Below, piece after piece: positions 13,121 through 18,971 of a stretch of 18,971 nucleotides of DNA. The notes beneath the pieces were generated by a model. It worked only from the letters and a program-made list of their open reading frames with translations, had not been told where the DNA came from and did not search any database. Where the stretch lies: assembly GCA_015487535.1 (NCBI GenBank), contig WFPN01000094.1:1-18971 (forward strand), in the 5' to 3' direction. The position numbers were made by a program, and so were the translations under genes. How positions within the stretch are numbered: the stretch's first letter is position 1; every line of letters begins with the position of its first letter. This DNA is from Aquificaceae bacterium. Lineage in GTDB: Bacteria; Aquificota; Aquificia; Aquificales; Aquificaceae.

Positions 13121-14659
13121 ATGGAAGGCATCACCGACAGAAGGAGCTTAGAGACAAGGGAGCTGACGATAGTAAACGAGGTTGCCAAGGTCCTCAGTAG
13201 AAGCCACAACTTCGAGGAGGCTATAAAGGACATCCTGAAGACGCTGTACTCCTTCTGGGACGTTGAGCTGAGCTTCGTGGCCATATTCAAGCCCCACATA
13301 AAGGCCCTCCAGATTTTCAAGGCCTTCGGCTTCTCCGATGAGGAGATAAAGAGGGGGATATTCAAGAGGGGAGAGGGTATAACCGGGAAGGTCTTCAAGA
13401 CAGGAGTCCCTGTTGTCCTTACGGACCTGCGGTCAAACCCAGCCTTCCTGAACAAGACGAGGGTTAGAGATAAACTCAGGGGTGACGAGACCTTCGTCGC
13501 TGTCCCGGTCAAGGTGGGAGGGGACATAGTGGGAGTGCTCTCCATATTCAAGGCTTTCTCCTCCAAGGAGAGCATAGAGAGGGGGATCGAGACCCTGATG
13601 ATACTCGGGACGCTCATAGGTATGTTCTACAAACTCAACGAGAGGATGGAGATAGAGAGGCTGGAGTGGGAGGAGGAGAAGAAGATCCTCCGGGAAGAGC
13701 TGAAGAGAACCTACAACATTCACGGCATAGTGGGGCAGAGCGACGCGATCCTGAACCTGATAGAGGTTATTAAGAAGGTCGCCGCCACCGATACCACCGT
13801 CCTTATAACCGGTGAGAGCGGAACGGGAAAGAGTATGATAGCTAAGGCGATCCACTTTCTGAGTAAGCGAAAGGACAAGCCCTTCATAACGATAAACTGC
13901 GCAGCCATACCCGAAACCCTCTTAGAGGCCGAGCTATTCGGGTACGAGAAGGGGGCCTTCACGGGAGCTCACACCTCTAAGAAGGGGAAGTTCGAGCTTG
14001 CCAACGGAGGAACCATATTCCTTGACGAGATAGGGGATATGCCCCTCTCCCTCCAAGCCAAGCTCCTGAGGGTACTCCAGGACAAAGAGATAGAGAGATT
14101 GGGAAGCGAGAAGGTCGTAAAGGTGGACGTGAGAGTTATAGCGGCTACCAACAGGGACATATACAAGCTCGTTCAGGAGGGTCAGTTCAGGGAGGACCTT
14201 TACTACAGGCTGAACGTGGTTCCAATACACGTTCCTCCTCTCAGGGATAGGAAGGAGGATATACCCCTTCTGGTTGAACACTTCCTCCAGACTTACAACT
14301 CCAAGTACGGTAAAAGGGTAAAGCTCTCCCCGGACGCCGTTGAGTCCCTGATAGAGTACAACTGGCCTGGGAACATAAGGGAGCTCGAAAACACGGTAGA
14401 GAGGCTCGTGGTAATGCACGAGGGGACCGTAAGGGGTGTGGATCTCCCTCCCCACATACTCGCTTACAGGAGAAAGCTCCTCGGCAGTGAACCCATGGAC
14501 CTACCCAGGAAGATCCAGGCTACGGAGAGGGAGAAGATAGTGGAGGCCTTGGAGAAGACCGGTTATGTAAAGTCTAGGGCGGCAAAGCTCCTAGGCTACA
14601 CCCTTCGCCAGCTCGACTACAGGATAAAAAAGTACGGTATAGAGATAAAGAAGTACTGA
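13121..14659 (+). CDS. NifA-like sigma-54-dependent transcriptional activator (GAF-AAA+-HTH)
   Basis: Enhancer-binding activator of sigma-54 RNA polymerase, 512 residues from the ATG at 13121. An N-terminal GAF sensor domain (about residues 15-175) and a short charged linker precede the AAA+ domain: Walker A GESGTGKS at 231-238, the sigma-54 contact loop GAFTGA at 278-283, Walker B FLDE at 300-303. A Fis-type helix-turn-helix ends the protein (VKSRAAKLLGYTLRQLDYRI), whose wording is close to NifA. Aquifex aeolicus has similar GAF-containing NifA-like homologues; the ligand is unknown and nitrogen fixation should not be assumed. An upstream in-frame ATG at 13010 would translate tRNA antisense and is rejected; GAGGAT precedes the chosen ATG. 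The stop overlaps the sfsA start by 1 nt. Confidence 0.92.
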   Translation: MEGITDRRSLETRELTIVNEVAKVLSRSHNFEEAIKDILKTLYSFWDVELSFVAIFKPHIKALQIFKAFGFSDEEIKRGIFKRGEGITGKVFKTGVPVVLTDLRSNPAFLNKTRVRDKLRGDETFVAVPVKVGGDIVGVLSIFKAFSSKESIERGIETLMILGTLIGMFYKLNERMEIERLEWEEEKKILREELKRTYNIHGIVGQSDAILNLIEVIKKVAATDTTVLITGESGTGKSMIAKAIHFLSKRKDKPFITINCAAIPETLLEAELFGYEKGAFTGAHTSKKGKFELANGGTIFLDEIGDMPLSLQAKLLRVLQDKEIERLGSEKVVKVDVRVIAATNRDIYKLVQEGQFREDLYYRLNVVPIHVPPLRDRKEDIPLLVEHFLQTYNSKYGKRVKLSPDAVESLIEYNWPGNIRELENTVERLVVMHEGTVRGVDLPPHILAYRRKLLGSEPMDLPRKIQATEREKIVEALEKTGYVKSRAAKLLGYTLRQLDYRIKKYGIEIKKY

Positions 14660-15321
14660 TGGAGTTTGGGGAGCTCGTAGAGGGGGAGTTCCTGGAGAGG
14701 GTAAACAGGTTCGTCTGCAAGGTAAAGGTTGGAAAGCGGGAGACCACCGCACTCCTCAGGAACACCGGCAGGCTCAGAGAGTTGCTCGTTGAAGGTGCTA
14801 AGGTATTCCTGAGGAAAAAATCCACCGGAAAGCACAGTTTCAAGCTCATCCTGGTAGAAACACAAGGCGGTCTCGTCTGTGTTGACTCGCACCTTCCCCC
14901 CAAGCTCTTGGTCGAATACATGGGCAGGAGCTCCCACCCGTGGGAGCTTAAGGAGTACAGATACGAACCTAGGGTAGGCAGATCCAGATTCGACCTTCTA
15001 CTTAACGGCAGCGTGCTGGTGGAAACTAAGTCTGTGAACCTGGTTAAGAACTCGGTAGCTCTCTTCCCGGATGCTCCCACACAGCGGGGTGAGAGACACG
15101 TCCGTGAGCTCATAGAGCTTTCTAAGAGGTACGAGCCGGCCGTTGTGTTCGTGGTTCAGCGTTCGGACGCCGTCGTTTTCTCTCCCAATTGGGATACGGA
15201 TCCGGATTTTTCAAGGGCCCTCAGGGAGTTCTACGAGCTGGGCTTTACCGTCAAGGCCTTCCTGTGCGAGGTGAGCACGAAGGAAATATATATAAAGAAG
15301 GACATTCCCGTGAAAATCTGA
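14659..15321 (+). CDS. sfsA: SfsA family protein (sugar fermentation stimulation protein A)
   Basis: The 220 residues match SfsA: LVEGEFLERVNRFVCKV at the N-terminus (an OB-like region), RNTGRLRELLVEGAKV, then SRFDLLLNG...LVETKSVNL, and FPDAPTQRGERHVREL. The FD...ETK arrangement is that of a PD-(D/E)xK nuclease core, to which the C-terminal domain is structurally related. E. coli SfsA was named for an effect on maltose metabolism and reported to bind DNA; the true role is unsettled. Its ATG overlaps the stop of the NifA-like gene (TGATG), indicating coupled translation. pncA follows after 12 bp, with its ribosome site beginning at this gene's stop. Confidence 0.92.
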   Translation: MEFGELVEGEFLERVNRFVCKVKVGKRETTALLRNTGRLRELLVEGAKVFLRKKSTGKHSFKLILVETQGGLVCVDSHLPPKLLVEYMGRSSHPWELKEYRYEPRVGRSRFDLLLNGSVLVETKSVNLVKNSVALFPDAPTQRGERHVRELIELSKRYEPAVVFVVQRSDAVVFSPNWDTDPDFSRALREFYELGFTVKAFLCEVSTKEIYIKKDIPVKI

Positions 15322-15333
15322 GGAGGTAGTCCC

Positions 15334-15921
15334 ATGAAGGTGAGGATAGGTGATCAGGACGCTCTGATAGTTGTAGATATGCAGAAGGACTTTATGCCCG
15401 GAGGGGCACTCCCGGTTCCCGACGGGGACAAGATCGTTCCGAGACTTAACGAATACATAGAGATGTTCGAAAAGAGAGGCCTGCCTGTCTTTTTCACCAG
15501 AGACTGGCATCCAGAGAACCATATATCCTTTAAGGGACACGGAGGGGTATGGCCTCCCCACTGCGTCCAGAACACCGAGGGAGCCATGTTCCATGATGAC
15601 CTTAGGATGCCCTTGGACAACAAGTTCATAATCTCAAAGGGAACCTCTCCCGATTTCGACGCCTACTCGGGCTTTCAGGGAACGGTTCTCGAGTCCCTTC
15701 TGAAGGAGAGGGGTGTAAAGAGGGTCTTCGTCGGCGGTGTGGCTACCGATTACTGCGTCAAGAACACGGTCTTAGGTGCCCTCAATCTCGGTTTCGAGGC
15801 GTTGCTACTCCTGGACGGCATAAAGGGTGTGGATGTCCGTCCCGGTGACAGTGAGAAGGCAATAGAACTAATGCTTGAGAAGGGGGCCGTGGGTATAGAG
15901 ATAGGGGACTTGACAGGTTGA
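15334..15921 (+). CDS. pncA: Nicotinamidase (isochorismatase-fold amidohydrolase)
   Basis: Hydrolyses nicotinamide to nicotinate for NAD salvage in the cytosol. The 195 residues carry the catalytic triad: Asp15 in VVDMQKDFMPGG, Lys102 in ISKGTSP and Cys141 in GGVATDYCVKNT, with the cis-peptide GGVAT just before it. Metal ligands are likely among Asp57, His59, His63 and His76 (TRDWHPENHISF and WPPHC). The VDMQxDF and HCVQNT wording favours nicotinamidase over other isochorismatase-fold enzymes. TGAGGAGG, overlapping the sfsA stop, supplies the ribosome site. The last codons contain TTGACA, used as the -35 of the hsp20 promoter. Confidence 0.92.
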   Translation: MKVRIGDQDALIVVDMQKDFMPGGALPVPDGDKIVPRLNEYIEMFEKRGLPVFFTRDWHPENHISFKGHGGVWPPHCVQNTEGAMFHDDLRMPLDNKFIISKGTSPDFDAYSGFQGTVLESLLKERGVKRVFVGGVATDYCVKNTVLGALNLGFEALLLLDGIKGVDVRPGDSEKAIELMLEKGAVGIEIGDLTG

Positions 15922-15938
15922 TAATAAGAGACTAAAAT
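15910..15938 (+). promoter_or_regulatory. Sigma-70-type promoter of hsp20
   Basis: TTGACA (15910-15915), a perfect -35 inside the last pncA codons, is followed after 17 bp by TAAAAT (15933-15938). The expected start near 15945 leaves a leader of about 28 nt. No CIRCE-type inverted repeat is seen, so no heat-shock operator can be named. This is the best-formed promoter in the window. Confidence 0.7.
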
Positions 15939-15957
15939 TATATATGAAAACTAATGT

Positions 15958-15966
15958 AAGGAGGTG
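15958..15966 (+). promoter_or_regulatory. Ribosome-binding site that sets the hsp20 start
   Basis: AAGGAGGTG ends 6 nt before the ATG at 15973. An in-frame GTG at 15964 lies within this site and so is unlikely to be the start. Confidence 0.8.
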
Positions 15967-15972
15967 GGAAAG

Positions 15973-16407
15973 ATGAGGAGAGGACTGGCAGTATGGAGTC
16001 CCTTTGCAGAGCTAGAGAGGATAAGGAAGGAGTTTGACAGGCTCTTGGAGGACTTTATCCCTGCAACGGCAGATAGGGAGGAGATCTTGGCACCTCCGGT
16101 TGACGTTTACGAGACAGACTCGGAGGTTGTGGTGAAGGCGGAGCTCCCCGGTGTTAAGAAGGAAGATATAGACGTAACGATCAAGGAAAACAGCGTGTAT
16201 ATAAAGGCCGAGAGAAAGGAAGAGAGGGAGGAAAAGACAGAGAACGTCCATAGGGTGGAGAGGTTCTACGGAAGGATAGAAAGAATCGTACCCCTTCCCG
16301 TCGAGGTCAAGCCCGAAGAGGCTAAGGCTGAGTACAAGGACGGCGTACTCGAGATAAGGATACCCAAGGTTAAGGTAACCAAGGAGGCGAAGGTCCAGGT
16401 CAGCTAA
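15973..16407 (+). CDS. Hsp20/alpha-crystallin small heat-shock protein
   Basis: ATP-independent chaperone that holds unfolding proteins. The 144 residues start with a short N-terminal arm (RRGLAVWSPFAELERIRKEF). The alpha-crystallin domain begins near APPVDVYETDSEVVV and includes ELPGVKKEDIDV, the FYGRIERIVPLPVEV strand region and the hallmark AEYKDGVLEIRIPK near residues 117-130. The C-terminal tail is short. The chosen start (15973) is set by the AAGGAGGTG site; the longer GTG start would add three residues. It has its own promoter behind pncA. The last 8 bp overlap the 3' end of murA on the other strand. A symbol such as ibpA or hspA cannot be assigned. Confidence 0.94.
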   Translation: MRRGLAVWSPFAELERIRKEFDRLLEDFIPATADREEILAPPVDVYETDSEVVVKAELPGVKKEDIDVTIKENSVYIKAERKEEREEKTENVHRVERFYGRIERIVPLPVEVKPEEAKAEYKDGVLEIRIPKVKVTKEAKVQVS

Positions 16408-17686
16408 GTATCTGGGGGAGCCTCTCTATAGAGGCTCCCAGGCTGTTCAGCTTCTCCTCGAGCCTTTCGTAACCTCTGTCGAGGTGGTATATATCCCTTA
16501 TAACTGTCTTCCCCTCTGCAACAAGCCCTGCCAAGACTAACGATGCGGAGGCCCTGAGGTCGGTCGAGTTTACCTCGGCCCCTCTGAGCTTCTCTACTCC
16601 GTACACGAAGGCCGACCTACCTCTCACATCTATGTTCGCTCCCATCTTCATAAGCTCGTAGGCATGCTGGAACCTGTTCTCGAAGATACTCTCGTAGATC
16701 ATGGATTTACCTTCTGTAACGCTCAGGAGAGCCATCATCTGGGCCTGCATATCGGTTGGAAAGCCGGGGTACTCACGGGTTACTATCTCGATGGGGTTCG
16801 GCCTACCCCCTCTTCGGACACGGACCTTTTCTCTCCCGATAGGCTCGATCTTAGCTCCCGCCTCCATGAGCTTTTCCACCACCTCCTCCATGTGCCCCAG
16901 CTCCACGCCCTCGAGGGTTACGTCCCCATCGGTGAGTACGGCTGCCACCATAAGTGTCCCGGCCTCTATCCTGTCGGGTATAACCCTGTGAACGAAACCC
17001 CTCAGCTCTGATGATCCCCAAATTACCGCTCTCCTCCCCTCCACCTCTATCCGTGCCCCCATCTTTCGCAGGACCTCCACCAGATCCATAACCTCGGGCT
17101 CCACAGCTATGTTTTCTAGAACGCTCTTCTCCTCTACGGTGCTTAGGTAAAGCAGCGCGTTCTCAGTTCCCGTAACCGTTATAAGGTCGAACCTGAACTC
17201 AACTCCTCTCTTTTTCCCTATCTCGACGTTCACGTACCCTTCCTTCACCTGAACGTCGGCGCCTGCGCTCACAAAGAACTTGAGGTGCTGGTCTATCGGC
17301 CTCGCCCCTATGGAACACCCGCCGGGGAGCGCCACCCTAGCCCTACCGAATCTCCCAAGGAGCGGACCCATGCTCAGGACGGAGGCCCTCATCCTCTTCA
17401 CTATCTCGTCGGGAGTCTCCCAGGAGTTCACACCCTCAGGGTCGATCAAAAGCCTGTCTTCTAGCCTTTCTACCCTCGCACCAAGCTTTTTTAGAAGCTC
17501 GCTCGCGCTATCTACGTCGAGGAGATGGGGAACGTTCTCTATTACTGAGCCTTCCTTTGTTAGTAGGGTGGCGAACATTATGGGCAGGCTCGCGTTCTTG
17601 GCACCCGATACCCTTACCTTCCCCCTCAGCTTTACCCCACCCTCGATTAGAAAGAGGTCAGAGGAATATAAGGTGGTGTTCATCAT
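16400..17686 (-). CDS. murA: UDP-N-acetylglucosamine 1-carboxyvinyltransferase (MurA)
   Basis: Transfers enolpyruvate from PEP to UDP-GlcNAc, the first committed step of peptidoglycan synthesis. The 428 residues contain Lys30-Asn31 in SGAKNASLP and the active-site loop PGGCSIGARPIDQHL with Cys124 in the place of E. coli Cys115, so the fosfomycin-sensitive cysteine form is predicted. EYPGFPTDMQAQ, FENRFQHAYEL and NSTDLRASASLVLAGL are also present. The start gives about 12 residues before the usual first strand (LFLIEGG); ATG codons at 17686 and 17683 both follow AAGG and cannot be separated. The 5' end overlaps the 57-aa gene by 29 bp, and the 3' end overlaps hsp20 by 8 bp. Confidence 0.96.
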   Translation of the reverse strand: MMNTTLYSSDLFLIEGGVKLRGKVRVSGAKNASLPIMFATLLTKEGSVIENVPHLLDVDSASELLKKLGARVERLEDRLLIDPEGVNSWETPDEIVKRMRASVLSMGPLLGRFGRARVALPGGCSIGARPIDQHLKFFVSAGADVQVKEGYVNVEIGKKRGVEFRFDLITVTGTENALLYLSTVEEKSVLENIAVEPEVMDLVEVLRKMGARIEVEGRRAVIWGSSELRGFVHRVIPDRIEAGTLMVAAVLTDGDVTLEGVELGHMEEVVEKLMEAGAKIEPIGREKVRVRRGGRPNPIEIVTREYPGFPTDMQAQMMALLSVTEGKSMIYESIFENRFQHAYELMKMGANIDVRGRSAFVYGVEKLRGAEVNSTDLRASASLVLAGLVAEGKTVIRDIYHLDRGYERLEEKLNSLGASIERLPQILS

Positions 17687-17831
17687 CCTTAGGGATTATT
17701 ATCTTAACAACGTCCCCGTCCTTGTCGTAGAAGAGTATTATCCCCTCGTCCTCCTCCTGTGAGTAGATGGGTTCCTCCGAGTATATGACTATTATCCTGT
17801 CCTCCTCCTCTATGATCTTGGGATAACTCAT
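17658..17831 (-). CDS. Small acidic protein, DUF2283-like
   Basis: A 57-codon gene between the Lrp-type gene and murA. It begins MSYPKIIEEEDRIIVIYSEE, continues with a Glu/Asp-rich turn, and has GIILFYDKDGDVVKIIIPKD before a hydrophobic end. The strand-turn-strand pattern with YDxDGD resembles DUF2283 proteins, whose function is unknown. Support for a real gene: its ATG overlaps the upstream stop (ATGA), it has a GTGAGGAT ribosome site, its codon use matches the neighbours, and it runs 29 bp into murA in another frame, which would couple the two. Family assignment by eye is tentative; that it is translated is likelier. Confidence 0.7.
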   Translation of the reverse strand: MSYPKIIEEEDRIIVIYSEEPIYSQEEDEGIILFYDKDGDVVKIIIPKDDEHHLIFL

Positions 17832-18127
17832 ATCCTCACGACCACACAGGTAAGAGCTTCCCTGACCCCCTCGAGGGAGTGTATCTTGTTTATCACGAGC
17901 CTTCCGAGCTCGTCCTGGTTTGGGACTTCTACGAAAACTATTATGTCGTACGGCCCGGTAACCACGTCGGCGGTCTTGACACCTTCGAAGGTGGATAGGG
18001 CGAGCATTATCGAGGGTATCTCCCTCGGGTCGGCCTTTATAAGTATGTAGGCCCTTATAGCGTTCTCCCCTTCAAGCTCCATCAGCTCTGTTATAGACAT
18101 AGGATAAACCTTCTCTTCTGTTGACAT
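17828..18127 (-). CDS. Stand-alone Lrp/AsnC ligand-binding (RAM) domain protein
   Basis: The 99 residues contain only the amino-acid-binding domain of Lrp/AsnC regulators: AIRAYILIKADPREIPSIML, then GVKTADVVTGPYDIIVFVEV and VINKIHSLEGVREALTCVVV, matching the beta-alpha-beta-beta-alpha-beta ferredoxin-like fold. The helix-turn-helix half is absent, so on its own it should not bind DNA; such proteins are thought to sense or bind amino acids. The start at 18127 is chosen for the strong GAGGAGGT (18133-18140) 5 nt upstream; it lies inside hemA, giving a 56-bp overlap. Its stop overlaps the next gene's ATG. Placement between hemA and murA gives no clear clue to the ligand. Confidence 0.85.
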   Translation of the reverse strand: MSTEEKVYPMSITELMELEGENAIRAYILIKADPREIPSIMLALSTFEGVKTADVVTGPYDIIVFVEVPNQDELGRLVINKIHSLEGVREALTCVVVRI

Positions 18128-18971
18128 CCTTTACCTCCTCATCGAATATCCTGAATATTATAGGCGCCGCCTCCGGATTCCTCTTCATTTCTCTTATAGC
18201 ACGGAAGACGAGCCTCCTCAGGTAAGGATCTCTCCTCTCCGCGTCCTTCACTCTTTCTTTGAGCTTTAGTATTAAAGGCTCCACCCTGAGGCTCTCCATC
18301 CAGCCCATGAACTTTTTGACCTCGTCCCAGAGTATTATCTCCCCCCTCTTGGCTTCCTTCATCCTGTCCTTTAGGTTGCTCTCGACCACCTCCTTGAGAT
18401 CGTCTATATCGTATAGAAAGACCTCGTCTATCTTGCCTACTGCTGGATCAACGTTACGCGGGACGGATATATCTATGATGAACATGGGTTCGTAGTTCCT
18501 CCTCTTCATAGCCTCCTTTATCATCCTCTCGGTGAGGACGAAGCTCTTAGATCCTGTAGAAACTATCACTATGTCCATGGTGGGAAGCAGTTCCTCCAAC
18601 TCCTCGAACCTGAGGGCGTTCCCACCGAGCTCTTGGGATAGTCTGAGGGCCCGTTCGTATGTCCTGTTCGTTATAAATATCTGACAGCCAAGACGTTTTA
18701 GGTAGTTGGCTGCGAGCTCCCCCATCTCGCCAGCTCCGACGAGGAGGACCTTGGCCTTTCTAAGATCGCCGAATATCTTCTTCGCAAGTTCCACGGCAGC
18801 GTAGCTGACGGAGACCGCGTTCCTGCTTATGCCTGTCTCCACCCTAACCCTCTTGGAAGCCCTCAGAGCCTTTTCGAAAAGTCTGTTGAGTATCTTACCC
18901 GTAGTGCCCATCCCCTTAGCTATACGAAAGGATTCCTTGAACTGGGCAACTATCTGAGGCTCTCCCACAAC
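18072..18971 (-). CDS. hemA: Glutamyl-tRNA reductase (5' part outside window)
   Basis: Reduces glutamyl-tRNA(Glu) to glutamate-1-semialdehyde, the first step of C5 haem/tetrapyrrole synthesis. About 299 residues are visible and the frame is open to the window edge; the GTG at 18968 is an internal codon (the family reads V-x-GEPQILGQ here). Seen: GEPQIVAQFKESFRIAKG, VRVETGISRNAVSVSYAAVE, the NADPH-binding VLLVGAGEMGELAANYL, FITNRTYERA, and the C-terminal dimerisation helices. The catalytic Cys lies in the missing N-terminal part. The 3' end overlaps the Lrp-type gene by 56 bp. The C5 pathway is expected in most bacteria outside the alphaproteobacteria. Confidence 0.95.
   Translation of the reverse strand, partial: VVGEPQIVAQFKESFRIAKGMGTTGKILNRLFEKALRASKRVRVETGISRNAVSVSYAAVELAKKIFGDLRKAKVLLVGAGEMGELAANYLKRLGCQIFITNRTYERALRLSQELGGNALRFEELEELLPTMDIVIVSTGSKSFVLTERMIKEAMKRRNYEPMFIIDISVPRNVDPAVGKIDEVFLYDIDDLKEVVESNLKDRMKEAKRGEIILWDEVKKFMGWMESLRVEPLILKLKERVKDAERRDPYLRRLVFRAIREMKRNPEAAPIIFRIFDEEVKDVNRREGLSYVYNRADGA
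18133..18140 (-). promoter_or_regulatory. Ribosome-binding site inside hemA for the RAM-domain gene
   Basis: GAGGAGGT on the minus strand (18140 to 18133) lies 5 nt before the ATG at 18127 and within the hemA coding sequence. It supports the long overlap and the choice of 18127 over the later ATG at 18100. Confidence 0.7.

Noticed and set aside
15964..15972. GTG start for hsp20
   Set aside because: The GTG is part of the AAGGAGGTG ribosome site; the ATG at 15973 is correctly spaced.
1..18971. Mobile elements, CRISPR arrays, toxin-antitoxin or defence islands
   Set aside because: No transposase, integrase, direct-repeat array or typical defence gene was seen on either strand; base and codon use appear uniform.

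Overview
The window reads as a compact chromosomal segment of a thermophilic bacterium, most likely of the Aquificales (Aquifex/Hydrogenobacter/Hydrogenivirga group). This is an inference from three things: heavy use of AGG/AGA arginine and ATA isoleucine codons, lysine/glutamate-rich proteins, and a housekeeping gene set in which almost every neighbouring gene touches or overlaps. I see no insertion sequence, CRISPR array, prophage or other mobile element.

Layout. 1-2138 (minus): sbcC (3' part outside the window) preceded by cutA. 2166-3305 (plus): an MscS-type channel, convergent with and overlapping a membrane methyltransferase (3178-3696, minus). 3762-5816 (plus): a large DUF255 thioredoxin-fold protein. 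5802-8459 (minus): the classical yceD-rpmF-plsX-fabH cluster for ribosome and fatty-acid/phospholipid synthesis. 8570-8776 (plus): a small DUF2892 membrane protein behind a 22-bp palindromic operator candidate. About 8792-8868 (plus): the small SRP RNA, followed 11 nt later by dnaX, a DUF4911 protein and tldD. 11934-12836 (minus): argB, convergent with tldD. 13011-13084 (minus): tRNA-Ala(CGC). 13121-15321 (plus): a NifA-like sigma-54 activator coupled to sfsA. 15334-16407 (plus): pncA and hsp20. 16400-18971 (minus): hemA (5' part outside), a stand-alone Lrp/AsnC ligand-binding domain, a 57-aa gene and murA.

The most notable observation is in dnaX. The zero frame stops 10 codons after a run of nine A residues, while the -1 frame continues for 29 residues with a sequence resembling the usual DnaX C-terminus. 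This predicts a slippage or frameshift mechanism making two DnaX forms, like the A9 slippage known from Thermus thermophilus dnaX. Other points: a divergent promoter pair apparently sharing a palindromic -35 hexamer next to the operator; several genes without a Shine-Dalgarno site but with a -10 hexamer 6-9 nt before the start (possible leaderless mRNAs); and antisense overlap at all four convergent gene pairs, up to 128 bp, with no intrinsic terminators.
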